A DNA stretch of 64,000 bases from Mesorhizobium sp. J8 (GCF_016591715.1 NZ_AP024109.1:2356001-2420000), one strand, 5' to 3'. Positions 24,803 to 35,108 are shown, counted from the stretch's first letter. Notes: generated by a model not told the origin, from the letters alone. Numbers and translations are program-made.

Positions 24803-25766
24803 AGGTGTTCAGTCCCGAGGTCAAGTGGACGGGATTGAGCCGGAACCTTTCTGGCTGTTTGGCCCATGCCGCACAGATGGCTTCGTAAGGTGTAAGGCCG
24901 TGAAGGGTCTTTAGCCGCCTGGCGAAGTTGTATCCGTTGAGGAAGGCAGCAAGGTGATTTTCAAGTTGTCGGTGGGTCTCGTAGTGATATCGCCGGACAG
25001 TTGCCTCTTTTAGCGTTCGGTTCATCCGTTCGACCTGACCGTTGGTCCATGGATGGTTGGGTTTGGTGAGACGGTGCTGGATGCCATGCCTCCAGCAGGT
25101 CCGGTCGAAGGGATGGCCGCGCCAACGCGCGGTAGGGCCATTCCGGTTCTTGGGCAGGTCGGCGAACTGGATGCCATTGTCGGTGAGCACGGTGTGGATT
25201 TTGTAGGGGACGGCTTCGACCAATTCGTCGAGGAAAGCTCTTGCAGTGACTGTGGTCGCCTTCTGCATCAGCCGAGCGAAAGCGAACTTCGAGGTCCGAT
25301 CCACTGCCACGAATAGGTAGAGCTTACCCTCTTCGGTTCGAACCTCGGCGATGTCGATGTGGAAATAGCCGATCGGGTAGCGCTTGAAGGGCTGTTTGGC
25401 CGGCCTGTCGCCGGCGACCTCGGGTAGGCGGCTGATCCCGTGGCGCTGAAAGCAACGATGCAAGGACGACCGCGTCAGGTGCGGGATTGTCGCTTGCAGC
25501 GCATAGAGACAGTCATCCAGAGGCAGCAGCGTATGCTTGCGGAAGGCGACGATCATCGCCTCCTCCTGAGCCGTCAGAACGGTGGAGCGTACAATCTTCG
25601 GACCCATCGGCGCATCATGGACGAAGGCCCGCTTTCGCCACTTGGCGACAGTCTTCTGATTTAGACCGTGCTGCGCTGCGAGTTCTTTGAGCGGAGCCTC
25701 CGATCGCTGTATCGCTGCTCGGATGGCGTGCGTGGTCGTGGCGCTGCCGTGGAGTATCTGTCCCAT
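24801..25766 (-). CDS. IS481-family DDE transposase
   Basis: The 321-residue transposase has an N-terminal helix-turn-helix (LKELAAQHGLNQKTVAKWRK) and an rve integrase core with YFHIDIAEV, LTDNGIQF and NGQVERMNRTLKEA, the DDE residues. The reading frame is intact. The TAG stop at 24801-24803 lies outside the element, in the duplicated target CTAG, so the transposase is terminated by the target site itself. The C-terminal sequence HLTSGLNT is encoded by the terminal repeat. Confidence 0.95.
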   Translation of the reverse strand: MGQILHGSATTTHAIRAAIQRSEAPLKELAAQHGLNQKTVAKWRKRAFVHDAPMGPKIVRSTVLTAQEEAMIVAFRKHTLLPLDDCLYALQATIPHLTRSSLHRCFQRHGISRLPEVAGDRPAKQPFKRYPIGYFHIDIAEVRTEEGKLYLFVAVDRTSKFAFARLMQKATTVTARAFLDELVEAVPYKIHTVLTDNGIQFADLPKNRNGPTARWRGHPFDRTCWRHGIQHRLTKPNHPWTNGQVERMNRTLKEATVRRYHYETHRQLENHLAAFLNGYNFARRLKTLHGLTPYEAICAAWAKQPERFRLNPVHLTSGLNT

Positions 25767-25826
25767 AGCTCATCCCTGAATGAAGGATCAGCTTGACTGA
25801 TTCCCCCACACTCCGGGACTAGACAC
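24805..25826 (-). mobile_element. complete IS481-family insertion sequence with CTAG duplication
   Basis: The element is 1,022 bp. Its ends are GTGTTCAGTCCCGAGGT on the left and, reverse complemented, GTGTCTAGTCCCGGAGT on the right, agreeing at 13 of 17 positions. CTAG occurs directly outside both ends (24801-24804 and 25827-25830), a 4-bp target duplication as known for IS481-type elements that target CTAG. One intact transposase is inside. Removing the element restores a plausible junction between the hairpin at 24764-24802 and the stop of the small gene to the right. Confidence 0.88.
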
Positions 25827-26084
25827 CTAGTGCTTCAGCCGTTCCGGCTCGAACGCGCCGGCGATCACTTTCTCGCGCATGCGGTCGAGCAGCGCCAGCG
25901 CCGAGGTCTCGCCATTGGCGCGCAGCATCTCGCCGAAAGCCGTCTCCAGTGCTGCCTCGGCGATGATTTCCGGTTCGATGCCAGCCGACAGGCCTTCCGC
26001 CCAAGCTTCGCTGTGGCTCTCCACGGCGGTCAGGCGCTTTTCTTCCCTGACCAACGCGTCGATGTCGCTGACACCATGTTCCAT
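25827..26084 (-). CDS. small hypothetical cytoplasmic protein
   Basis: The 85-residue acidic, helical protein has no motif I recognise and no signal peptide. I chose ATG 26084 because AAGGTGG stands 8 bases upstream; a GTG at 26096 or TTG at 26105 would add a few residues. Its TAG stop is formed by the CTAG target duplicated by the IS481 element, so the element inserted exactly at the gene's stop codon and left the protein intact but cut off its native 3' region. Confidence 0.6.
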   Translation of the reverse strand: MEHGVSDIDALVREEKRLTAVESHSEAWAEGLSAGIEPEIIAEAALETAFGEMLRANGETSALALLDRMREKVIAGAFEPERLKH

Positions 26085-26439
26085 TGCGATGTCCACCTTC
26101 TGCAAGCGGCGATCCGACCGATGGATCCGGCTTGGTCTGCCAGTTCGTCCGCAGCCTCACTTAAGTCTTTGTAAATGCGACATTTTTGCGGTCGAAATCT
26201 ACATTGTCGGCGAGACTGCCCTCAATCGATGCCGAGCTTAGCCGATTAGACCGGCTTGCGGCATCAAAACCTTCAGTTTGAGTTAATTCCGCAATTGCAC
26301 GCTAACGTTTCATTAACACTGTTGCGCAAGCGCAACACATGATTGCACCAGACCGGGACAGGAGACAATAAGGCACCTCACATTGACGCCGATTGCGGCA
26401 AAAAATCTGCGTAAAACCTCGCCGCTGGCCGAGCCGGGC
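26085..26439. other. 355-base gap, AT-richer region without a gene
   Basis: No convincing coding frame is present. The stretch from about 26160 to 26350 is richer in A and T than its surroundings and probably holds the promoter of the small leftward gene. I could not fix -35 and -10 boxes with confidence. The end of the TIGR02301 gene borders it on the right. Confidence 0.5.
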
Positions 26440-26817
26440 TCAATTCCCGTAGCGGGAGGCGATGTCGCGCGACAGCGTCTCGCCTTCCTTCATGTAGCGG
26501 GCAATGGCCTCGGTCGCCGAAGGCGTGCATTGCGTATAGATGCCGCTGAAGGAGCGATAGCCGCGGTTGAACGAGGCAATGAAGCGGGCGCGCCGGTCGG
26601 GATCGGGATTTTCCGACTCGAGCAGCTTTTCCATCTGGACCCGCCACTGGTCGCCCTTCTCGCCGCAGAGATTGCGCAGGAAATGCAGCGATCCGAGCAC
26701 TTCGGCCAGCCGCATCAGCCCGGGCTCGAAAGGCGCCTCGGCGGCGCGCGCCGGAAGTGGCGCCGCAACGATGCTGACAGCGAGGCATGCGGCGAGAAAA
26801 GCGGAGGCGCGGGTCAT
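26440..26817 (-). CDS. TIGR02301 family exported protein
   Basis: The 125-residue protein has a signal peptide (ASAFLAACLAVSIVAAPLPARA) and a mature helical domain with MRLAEVLGSLHFLRNLCGE, the FIASFNRGYRSFSGIYTQC segment and two to three cysteines, matching the alphaproteobacterial TIGR02301 family of unknown function. I chose ATG 26817, with AAGG just upstream, because it places the signal peptide at the N-terminus. It lies downstream of a NUDIX gene on the same strand. Confidence 0.8.
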   Translation of the reverse strand: MTRASAFLAACLAVSIVAAPLPARAAEAPFEPGLMRLAEVLGSLHFLRNLCGEKGDQWRVQMEKLLESENPDPDRRARFIASFNRGYRSFSGIYTQCTPSATEAIARYMKEGETLSRDIASRYGN

Positions 26818-26888
26818 CAAAGCCTTGCGATGAAAGGGCAGGGCTTTGTGGCGAAACATTTTGGCGTCCGCAAGGCCGTTCTGGACGC

Positions 26889-27314
26889 TCACCGCCTCGC
26901 GCCTTGCGACGGTCCGAGCAACTCCTCGGCGACCGAGAACACGTCGCCGGCAAGCGGCATCCCCGCCATCTCCGCCAGCGTGTAGAATGCCGCGGTCTCG
27001 GCGTCGTCGTTTGCCACGGGCTCGCCGCCTGCATAGGCGGCGCCGAACACTGTCAGCAGATAATCGACCGCGTGGTTTTCCGCCTGGCCGTCGATATGGA
27101 TGTCGCGCAAGGGGCGATAGTCCGTCGCCTCGAGCCCGGTTTCTTCCAGCAATTCGCGCGCCGCCGCCTCAGCCAGCGTCTCGCCCGGCTCGACCTTGCC
27201 GCCGGGATAGGCATAGAGCCCTTGCGATGGCGCCCGCGCACGCTTGACCAGAAGCACGGTGCCGTCGCGCACCACGGCGACGGAAACGGCCGGTATGATC
27301 TTGCGCTGTTCCAT
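26889..27314 (-). CDS. NUDIX hydrolase (MutT/ADP-ribose pyrophosphatase type)
   Basis: The 141-residue protein has the complete Nudix box [25 protein letters not shown] near residues 38-62, preceded by [17 protein letters not shown], typical of NUDIX enzymes that clean up oxidised or toxic nucleotides or cleave ADP-ribose-like compounds. The substrate is not defined. It is divergent from the SRAP gene and upstream of the TIGR02301 gene. Confidence 0.92.
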   Translation of the reverse strand: MEQRKIIPAVSVAVVRDGTVLLVKRARAPSQGLYAYPGGKVEPGETLAEAAARELLEETGLEATDYRPLRDIHIDGQAENHAVDYLLTVFGAAYAGGEPVANDDAETAAFYTLAEMAGMPLAGDVFSVAEELLGPSQGARR

Positions 27315-27431
27315 GCGTGCCGGTCTTTCTGCAGCCTTTTGTGGACCGATTGGGCGAATCCAGCTTTAGCCGTTGCGGCGCGGCGGTTCCATCGCCACTT
27401 TCATGGCCCGTCAATTGATGAGCCCAGATCC

Positions 27432-28193
27432 ATGTGCGGACGCTTTGCCCTGACCGCCACGCCGGACCAGACCGCAGCCTTTCTCGGCGTTGCCGAACTC
27501 GAGGAATTTCCGGCGCGCTACAACATCGCGCCGACGCAGCCGGTGCTGATGGCGCTTGCCGGCCCGGCGCGGGAACCCGGCTCGAATCTGCCCGACCGCC
27601 AGGCGATGCTGGTGCGCTGGGGCCTGATTCCGGCCTGGGTCGAGGACACCAAAGCGTTTCCGCTGCTCATCAACGCCCGCGCCGAAGGCGTGTTGCAGAA
27701 AGCCTCCTTCAAGACCGCCATGCGCCACCGCCGCGCTCTTGTGCCGGCATCGGGCTTCTACGAGTGGCGGCAGTCGGGCTCGGCCAAGGGTCAGCCCTAC
27801 TGGATCCGCCCGCGGCGCGGCGGCGTGGTCGCCTTCGCCGGTCTGATCGAGACTTACTCCGAGCCTGGCGGTTCCGAGATGGACACCGGCGCGATCATCA
27901 CCACCGAGGCCAATGCCGGCATTGCCCATATCCACGATCGTATGCCGGTGGTCATCGAGGAACGCGACTTCGCCCGCTGGCTCGATTGCCGTACGCAGGA
28001 GCCGCGCCACGTGCTCGATCTGCTGAAGCCTGCGGAGCCCGATTTCTTCGAGGCGATACCGGTTTCCGACCTTGTCAACAAGGTCGCCAACACAGGGCCG
28101 GAGATCCAGGAGCGCGGCATCGTTTCGCTTCAGGCCGAAAAGCCCAAGCGCCAGAAGCCTGGCGCGGACGAAAACCAGATGAGCCTGTTTTAA
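27432..28193 (+). CDS. SRAP domain abasic-site protein (HMCES/YedK family)
   Basis: SRAP proteins form a stable thiazolidine crosslink between Cys2 and abasic sites in single-stranded DNA, protecting them during replication. The 253-residue product starts MCGRFALT, with the catalytic Cys2, and shows RYNIAPTQ, INARAEG, ASGFYEW with the catalytic Glu, and HIHDRMPVV with the active-site His. The start is fixed by the need for Cys at position 2. The stop is immediately followed by a palindromic intergenic repeat. Confidence 0.93.
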   Translation: MCGRFALTATPDQTAAFLGVAELEEFPARYNIAPTQPVLMALAGPAREPGSNLPDRQAMLVRWGLIPAWVEDTKAFPLLINARAEGVLQKASFKTAMRHRRALVPASGFYEWRQSGSAKGQPYWIRPRRGGVVAFAGLIETYSEPGGSEMDTGAIITTEANAGIAHIHDRMPVVIEERDFARWLDCRTQEPRHVLDLLKPAEPDFFEAIPVSDLVNKVANTGPEIQERGIVSLQAEKPKRQKPGADENQMSLF

Positions 28194-28239
28194 AGCATTC
28201 CAGGAAAAGTGTGGGGCGGCTTTCCGTTCGGGATTGCGT
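28194..28239. repeat. short palindromic intergenic repeat, copy 2 (RIME-like)
   Basis: AGCATTCCAGGAAAAGTGTG to GGGATTGCGTC matches the repeat at 24700-24752 with several substitutions. It begins at the base after the SRAP stop codon and may act as its transcript end signal. The arms are less perfectly complementary than in copy 1. Confidence 0.6.
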
Positions 28240-28358
28240 CGAACCGTCCAACAGAAGGCTGCCTCGAAAGGCTGCTTTGGGGCCTTCATCTCCAGGGCGC
28301 CCTTGGCGCCCTCATCGCCAGCGTCCCCGTCGTCGGGGACCGTGGCGGTCTTGCCTTT

Positions 28359-28514
28359 TCAGGCAGCGCGCGGCGAGACGATCTTCTGCGCGGGCTTCTT
28401 CTTCTTCGCGGTATGGAGAAGGGCGGCGACGATGGCCGCCGGGCCGATCGCGCGGTAGTGGCTGGCGAGGGCCGGCTGCGTTTGTCGGTTCTGTTCCTGC
28501 TTGCTGCGAGCCAT
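28359..28514 (-). CDS. small basic hypothetical protein
   Basis: A 51-residue frame starts MARSKQEQNRQTQPALASHY, continues with a short hydrophobic helix (IGPAAIVAALLHT) and ends in a Lys-rich tail. AGGGAAGAG stands a few bases upstream of ATG 28514. I recall similar short rhizobial proteins with an IGxxAVAAA segment, without known function. Evidence is codon use, ribosome site and that resemblance only. Confidence 0.5.
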   Translation of the reverse strand: MARSKQEQNRQTQPALASHYRAIGPAAIVAALLHTAKKKKPAQKIVSPRAA

Positions 28515-28906
28515 GATTCTCTTCCCTGGTAACAGTTTCGTGTTCAGCGTTTGGCGGCCGATTCCGACCAAATCGTGACATCTGGCGGTCTAGCCGGCGA
28601 ATGTTTCATCACTGTGCCGACATGTTTAATAAAATGTTTCGGCCTGTTTTTACCTGTGACCCAACGACATCTTTCCTAAGGCGAGCGACTTGACGGCAAC
28701 ACCTGCCGGCGCGATAAAGCCGCCCATGAAAACGTCTTTCGCCATTTGTGGCATTTGCATTATTGGCTAGCCTCGCGCTGGTCCGGACGTTTTCGCTCAT
28801 CTTTCCCCAGATCGGAAAAAACGCCCCGGCCAGCAGGCTGGAGCCTGATTTGCGTCTTGCGCGCGGACCTGGTTCCAGTGAACCCAAACCAAGGAACCGG
28901 GACCGC
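28515..28906. other. 392-base gap between the small protein gene and cysS
   Basis: I see no convincing gene. It holds the upstream regions of the leftward small gene and of cysS, including a promoter candidate at 28690-28718. The part from 28600 to 28670 is AT-richer than its surroundings. Confidence 0.5.
28690..28718 (+). promoter_or_regulatory. sigma-70-type promoter for cysS
   Basis: TTGACG at 28690-28695 and GATAAA at 28713-28718 are separated by 17 bases. The -35 is near consensus, the -10 is weaker. It would give a leader of about 180 bases before the cysS ATG; I see no riboswitch or T-box in it. Confidence 0.4.
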
Positions 28907-30358
28907 ATGTCTGACGCATCGAAGGGCCTCAGCCTCTACAATACGCTGACGCGGACGAAGGAGCGTTTCGTTCCGATCGATCCGCGCAATGTGCGCATGT
29001 ATGTCTGCGGTCCGACCGTCTATGACTTTGCCCATATCGGCAATGCCAGGCCGGCGATCGTCTTCGACGTGCTTTTCCGCCTGTTGCGGCATCTCTACGG
29101 CGAAAGCCACGTCACGTATGTGCGCAACATCACGGATGTCGACGACAAGATAAACGCCAGGGCGCTGCGCGATTTTGGCGATGAGATCGCGGCCGGGAAG
29201 CTCTCGCTCAACGATGCCATCCGCAAGGTCACCGAAAAGACCGCCGACCAATACCACAAAGATGTCGCGGCACTTGGCTGCCTGCAGCCGACCTACGAGC
29301 CGCGCGCCACCGAGTTCGTCGCGCCCCGTGTCGACGGCAAGGCCGACATGCTGTCGCTGATTGCGCAGCTCATCGAGCGCGGCCACGCCTATGTCGCCGG
29401 CGGCGAGGTGCTGTTCGACACCGCCTCGATGCCGGACTATGGCGAGCTCTCCAAGCGCAATCTCGACGAACAACAGGCCGGGGCGCGCATCGCCGTCGAC
29501 GCGCACAAGAAGAACCCCGGCGATTTCGTGCTGTGGAAACTGTCGAGCCCCGAAGAGCCCGGCTGGGAGAGCCCGTGGGGCAGGGGTCGCCCCGGCTGGC
29601 ACATCGAATGCTCGGCCATGTCGGCCGCCTATCTGGGCGAGGTCTTCGACATCCATGGCGGCGGGCTGGACCTGATTTTCCCGCACCACGAGAACGAGAT
29701 CGCCCAGTCGCGCTGCGCCCACGGCACCAAGGTCATGGCCAATGTGTGGATGCACAACGGCTTCCTGCAGGTCGAGGGACAGAAGATGTCGAAGAGCCTC
29801 GGCAATTTCTATTCGATCCACGAGTTGCTGGAGACCGAGACCTTTGGCGGTAGGAAATGGCCCGGCGAGGTGCTCAGGCTGGCGATGCTGATGACGCACT
29901 ACCGCGAGCCGATCGACTTTTCCGTGCGCAAGCTGGAGGAGGCGGAAAACACGCTCCGCAAATGGAAGCGCGCCGCCGATCTTGCGCCTGCGGCGGCACA
30001 AGAATTGCCGGGCGAGGTGGTGGAAGCGCTATCCGACGATCTCGCCACCTATACCGCCTTCCAGCGGCTGACGCAACTCGCCGGAGAGGCGGTCGAGCTT
30101 GGCGGCGATGCCGGCAATGGCGCTGCCGCTTCGCTGAAGGCAGCGCTGGCCTTCCTCGGCTTCGATACGGGCGCGGCCAAGGTGGACGAGGCGGCGGTGG
30201 CCAAGGCAATCGCGGATCGTCTGGCGCTGATCGCGGCCAAGAACTGGGCCGAGGCGGATCGCATCCGCGACGAGCTTCTGGCGCAGGGCGTGCAACTGAA
30301 GGACGGCAAGGATCCCGCGACGGGCGAGCGCGTGACGACCTGGGAGATCAAAAGGTGA
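28907..30358 (+). CDS. cysS: cysteinyl-tRNA synthetase
   Basis: CysS charges tRNA-Cys. The 483-residue class I synthetase has the HIGH-type motif AHIGNARP preceded by the zinc-ligand Cys in [11 protein letters not shown], further zinc ligands in [10 protein letters not shown] and [11 protein letters not shown], and the KMSKS loop QKMSKSLGN. The C-terminal helical domain is normal in length. ATG 28907 follows AAGGAACCGG; the frame is open upstream but unsupported. Confidence 0.97.
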   Translation: MSDASKGLSLYNTLTRTKERFVPIDPRNVRMYVCGPTVYDFAHIGNARPAIVFDVLFRLLRHLYGESHVTYVRNITDVDDKINARALRDFGDEIAAGKLSLNDAIRKVTEKTADQYHKDVAALGCLQPTYEPRATEFVAPRVDGKADMLSLIAQLIERGHAYVAGGEVLFDTASMPDYGELSKRNLDEQQAGARIAVDAHKKNPGDFVLWKLSSPEEPGWESPWGRGRPGWHIECSAMSAAYLGEVFDIHGGGLDLIFPHHENEIAQSRCAHGTKVMANVWMHNGFLQVEGQKMSKSLGNFYSIHELLETETFGGRKWPGEVLRLAMLMTHYREPIDFSVRKLEEAENTLRKWKRAADLAPAAAQELPGEVVEALSDDLATYTAFQRLTQLAGEAVELGGDAGNGAAASLKAALAFLGFDTGAAKVDEAAVAKAIADRLALIAAKNWAEADRIRDELLAQGVQLKDGKDPATGERVTTWEIKR

Positions 30359-30394
30359 GGGTCGATGCCAGCGAGACAGGACTAGAGAGGACGA

Positions 30395-30566
30395 CGCGAG
30401 GCGCCCCCCTCTGGCCTGCCGGCCATCTCCCCCTCTTGGGGGGAGATCGGACGTCGCGTCGGCTTTCGCGAATCACCGACGTTGAAGGCCGGGCGCCGTC
30501 GCCGAAGCTGCTAATCTCCCCCCTAGAGGGGGAGATGTCCGGCAGGACAGAGGGGGGCGCCTCGCG
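30395..30566. repeat. 172-bp palindromic repeat with 41-bp arms (MITE-like)
   Basis: The left arm (30395-30435) starting CGCGAGGCGCCCCCCTCTG and the right arm ending CAGAGGGGGGCGCCTCGCG at 30566 are inverted copies with two mismatches over about 41 bases. Smaller inverted pairs such as ATCTCCCCC/GGGGGAGAT sit inside. It lies between cysS and the DUF559 gene and its last base directly precedes the GTG start of that gene. Confidence 0.85.
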
Positions 30567-30965
30567 GTGACCCATCATCTTGTGTCCGCCACCAACCGCA
30601 GCAATGCGCGCAAGATGCGCAAGGCAATGACCGACGCCGAACTGAAGTTATGGAACGAGATCCGCGCGCATAGGCTTATGGGCCTGTCATTTCGACGCCA
30701 AATGCCCATCGCGGGCTACATAGTTGACTTCGCTTGTCCCGCCAGGAAGCTGATTGTTGAACTGGATGGCTCTCAGCATGCTTCGCCCGAGGTTGCTGCG
30801 GCTGATGCGGTGCGTGACGCAAAGCTCGAAGCTCTAGGCTGGACCATCCTGCGCTTCTGGAACGACGACGTGATCCGCGATATCGACAATGTCTGCCAGC
30901 ATATCGTCATCGTGGCCGGCCTGGCGGATGCGCCCGCGCCACAAACGGAGGAGCTCGTCCCGTGA
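30567..30965 (+). CDS. DUF559 protein (Vsr/restriction-endonuclease-like fold)
   Basis: The 132-residue protein matches DUF559: ARKMRKAMTDAELKLWNEIRAHRL, FRRQMPIAGYIVDFACPARKLIVELDGSQH and ILRFWNDDVI. The VDF...IVELDGSQH part gives D and ExD-like acidic positions of the PD-(D/E)XK nuclease fold, so DNA binding or cleavage is likely, though no activity is established. The GTG at 30567 sits directly after the palindromic repeat, which supplies the GAGGGGGG ribosome site; ATG at 30615 is an alternative. Its stop overlaps the next gene by 4 bases. Confidence 0.82.
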   Translation: MTHHLVSATNRSNARKMRKAMTDAELKLWNEIRAHRLMGLSFRRQMPIAGYIVDFACPARKLIVELDGSQHASPEVAAADAVRDAKLEALGWTILRFWNDDVIRDIDNVCQHIVIVAGLADAPAPQTEELVP

Positions 30966-31348
30966 TCGATCATCTCGGCATAAATGTAACCGACTTCGAG
31001 ACATCCAAAACGTTCTACGACAAGGCGATGGCGCCGCTGGGGGCATCGCTGCTCTACATGGTGCCCGAGCAATATACCGGCGGCGCCAAGGTCGGCGGCT
31101 ATGGTCGCGACCGGCCGGTGTTCTGGCTGAGCGACAGCACGGACAAGCCGAAATCCACCCAGCACATCGCCTTCACCGCGCGCAGCCGAGCCGAGGTCGA
31201 CGCGTTCCATGCGGCAGCGCTCGCAGCCGGCGGCAAGGACAATGGCGCGCCGGGCCTGCGCCCGCATTATCATCCGAACTACTACGGCGCCTTCGTCTTC
31301 GATCCCAACGGCAACAATGTCGAGGCGGTCTGCCATGACCCAGAGTGA
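30962..31348 (+). CDS. VOC family protein
   Basis: The 128-residue protein begins MIDHLGINVTDFETSKTFYDKAM and ends FVFDPNGNNVEAVCHDPE, the entry and exit motifs of a glyoxalase-fold VOC module. Metal-binding His3 or His4 and the Glu of NNVEAV are present. GTG 30962 overlaps the DUF559 stop (GTGA), so the two are co-translated. It is different from the VOC gene at 172; a detoxifying role beside the GFA proteins is plausible but inferred. Confidence 0.88.
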   Translation: MIDHLGINVTDFETSKTFYDKAMAPLGASLLYMVPEQYTGGAKVGGYGRDRPVFWLSDSTDKPKSTQHIAFTARSRAEVDAFHAAALAAGGKDNGAPGLRPHYHPNYYGAFVFDPNGNNVEAVCHDPE

Positions 31349-31381
31349 GCCCCTGAAGCAGCCTATGATCGGGAGCGTGTC

Positions 31382-31869
31382 ATGAGCCTCGACAACAGGC
31401 CAATCTACACCGGCGGCTGCCAGTGCGGCGCCGTGCGCTTCCGCGTCGAGGGCGCGCTGGGCGACGCCTCGGTCTGCCATTGCCGCATGTGCCAGAAGGC
31501 GAGCGGCAATTTCTATCTGCCGCTGGTTTCGGTGCGCGGCGCCACGCTCGACTGGACGCGCGGCGAGCCGAAGCGCTTCCGTTCGTCCAACGCCGCCTGG
31601 CGCGGCTTCTGCGCCGAATGCGGCACGCCGCTGACCTTCGAGGCGCCCGACGGTATCGCGCTGGCGATCGCCGCCTTCGACGACCCGACCGGCATCGCGC
31701 CCACCATCCAATGGGGTGTGGAGGCGAAGCTTCCCTATGTCGATGGCATTCCGAAACTGCCGTCAGAGGAGACGATGGAAGATGTCTCGTCGGCGCCGTA
31801 TCTCGCCGAGCTCGTCTCCTATCAGCATCCCGATCACGACACCGATCAATGGCCGCCGGAGGAAAGACC

Positions 31870-31873
<4 letters not shown>
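31382..31873 (+). CDS. GFA family zinc protein, first copy
   Basis: GFA (glutathione-dependent formaldehyde-activating, CENP-V-like) proteins have zinc sites made from cysteines. In this 163-residue product they are GGCQCGAVRF, CHCRMCQKASG and CAECGTPLTF. Family activity as S-hydroxymethylglutathione synthase is debated, so the reaction is uncertain. The stop overlaps the next gene's start (ATGA); that gene encodes a paralogue, so the pair probably arose by tandem duplication. Confidence 0.9.
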
Positions 31874-33308
<1,435 letters not shown>

Positions 33309-33320
33309 TAATGCACGTTC

Positions 33321-33342
33321 GCGCTCCACAGTGAAGGAGCGC
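33321..33342 (+). terminator. weak hairpin between pip and cimA
   Basis: GCGCTCC and GGAGCGC form a 7-bp stem with an 8-base loop. No clear T tract follows, so it may be a weak terminator or only an RNA structure in the cimA leader. Confidence 0.3.
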
Positions 33343-33361
33343 GGCATTTCGAGCTACTGCC

Positions 33362-34978
33362 ATGACAAAGCAACGCCTCTACCTCTTCGACACCACCCTT
33401 CGCGATGGCCAGCAGACGCCGGGCATCGACTTTTCCGTCGAGGACAAGATCGCGATCGCGAAGCTGCTCGATGAGTTCGGCATCGATTATGTCGAGGGCG
33501 GGTATCCGGGCGCCAACCCGACCGACACCGTCTTCTTCCAGAAGAAGCGGACGGAGAGCGCGAAATTCGTCGCCTTCGGGATGACCAAGCGGGCGGGAGT
33601 CTCGGCTTCCAACGACCCCGGGCTGGCGGCGCTCGCGCAGTCGAAATCCGACGCCATCTGCTTCGTCGCCAAGAGCTGGGACTATCATGTCCGCGTCGCG
33701 CTCGGCTGCACCAATAAGGAGAATCTGGAGTCGATCAAGACCTCGGTCGAGACGGCCGTCGCTGCCGGCAAGGAGGCGATGGTCGACTGCGAGCATTTCT
33801 TCGACGGGTTCAAGGCCAATCCGGCCTACGCGCTGGCTTGCGCCAAAATCGCCTATGAAGCCGGCGCGCGCTGGGTGGTGCTGTGCGACACCAATGGCGG
33901 CACGCAGCCTTCGGAAGTGCGCGAAATCGTCGGCAAGGTCATCGCCGCCGGTATCCCTGGCGACCATCTCGGCATCCACGCCCATGACGACACCGGCCAG
34001 GCGGTGGCCAATTCTCTGGCCGCCGTTGAGGCTGGCGTGCGCCAGATCCAGGGCACGCTGAACGGCATCGGCGAGCGCTGCGGCAACGCCAACCTCATCA
34101 CCATCATCCCGACGCTAGCGCTGAAGCCGGCCTTCGCTGATCGCTTCGAAACCGGCATTTCTGCCGAGGATCTGACCGGAATATCCAGGCTTTCCCGCGC
34201 CTTCGACGAATTGCTCAACCGCGCGCCGGAAGCGCAGGCGCCCTATGTCGGCTCCTCCGCCTTCGCCACCAAGGCCGGCATCCATGCCTCGGCTTTAGCC
34301 AAGGAGCCGGCGACGTATGAGCATGTGCCGCCGGAAGCCGTCGGCAACCGCCGCCGCGTCATGGTATCCGACCAGGGCGGCAAGGCCAATTTCCTCGCCG
34401 AGCTGAAACGGCGCGGCATCGAGGTGCCGAAGGACGATCACCGGCTCGACTCCCTGATCGCCGTCGTCAAGGAGCGCGAGGCCGAGGGCTACGCCTATGA
34501 AGGAGCCGACGCGTCCTTCGAGCTGCTTGCCCGCAAGACGCTGCACGGACTGCCGGAGTTTTTCAACGTCACCTCCTTCCGCTGCATGGTCGAGCGCCGC
34601 TTCGACGCCAACGGAAATCTCAAGACGGTGTCCGAAGCGATCGTGAAGGTCGAGGTCGACGGCGAGGAGAAGATGTCGGTGGCCGAAGGTCACGGCCCGG
34701 TCAACGCGCTCGACATCGCGCTGCGCAAGGACTTGGGCAAATACCAGAGCGAGATCGTCGATCTCGAGCTCGCCGACTTCAAGGTGCGTATCCTTAATGG
34801 CGGCACCGAGGCCATCACCCGCGTTCTGGTCGAATCGCACGATTCCACCGGCGCCCGCTGGTGGACGGTCGGCGTGTCGGAGAACATCATCGACGCCTCC
34901 TTCCAGGCGCTGATGGATTCGATCGTCTACAAATTGATGAAGAACCGCGAAATGGCGGGGCTGGTGGCGGCGGAGTAG
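33362..34978 (+). CDS. cimA: (R)-citramalate synthase
   Basis: CimA condenses pyruvate with acetyl-CoA to citramalate, a threonine-independent route to isoleucine. The 538-residue protein has the HMGL-like TIM barrel with DTTLRDGQQTPG (10-21), the metal ligands HAHDD near residue 205 and NGIGERCGNANL, and a C-terminal LeuA-type regulatory domain from about residue 405. The DGQQ form of the first motif and the length separate it from 2-isopropylmalate and homocitrate synthases. Feedback inhibition by isoleucine is known for the family; the sequence alone does not confirm it. Confidence 0.9.
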   Translation: MTKQRLYLFDTTLRDGQQTPGIDFSVEDKIAIAKLLDEFGIDYVEGGYPGANPTDTVFFQKKRTESAKFVAFGMTKRAGVSASNDPGLAALAQSKSDAICFVAKSWDYHVRVALGCTNKENLESIKTSVETAVAAGKEAMVDCEHFFDGFKANPAYALACAKIAYEAGARWVVLCDTNGGTQPSEVREIVGKVIAAGIPGDHLGIHAHDDTGQAVANSLAAVEAGVRQIQGTLNGIGERCGNANLITIIPTLALKPAFADRFETGISAEDLTGISRLSRAFDELLNRAPEAQAPYVGSSAFATKAGIHASALAKEPATYEHVPPEAVGNRRRVMVSDQGGKANFLAELKRRGIEVPKDDHRLDSLIAVVKEREAEGYAYEGADASFELLARKTLHGLPEFFNVTSFRCMVERRFDANGNLKTVSEAIVKVEVDGEEKMSVAEGHGPVNALDIALRKDLGKYQSEIVDLELADFKVRILNGGTEAITRVLVESHDSTGARWWTVGVSENIIDASFQALMDSIVYKLMKNREMAGLVAAE

Positions 34979-34989
34979 GGCTCCTTCCC

Positions 34990-35011
34990 TCGCCCCGCAA
35001 AGCGGGGGCGA
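34990..35011 (+). terminator. GC hairpin after cimA
   Basis: TCGCCCCGC and GCGGGGGCGA pair around AAA with one bulged G. No T tract follows. The same CCTCGCCCCGCAAAG core recurs at 39979, so it is more likely a REP-type repeat that may double as a transcript end. Confidence 0.35.
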
Positions 35012-35108
35012 AAGAAACAGTGCCCCCTTGAACCATCACCAAAAGTCCGTTGATCCATCATAATTTTGTGATGGTCTTGGGCGGTCCGCTGGGCCATAGC
35101 GTTGGGCC

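Noticed and set aside
28609..28908. A 99-codon minus-strand frame upstream of cysS
   Set aside because: It runs through the cysS promoter and leader region, is Arg-rich and has no ribosome site or family resemblance.
34990..35011. Strong intrinsic terminator after cimA
   Set aside because: The stem is good but no T tract follows and the core recurs at 39979, so I list it only as a weak candidate.
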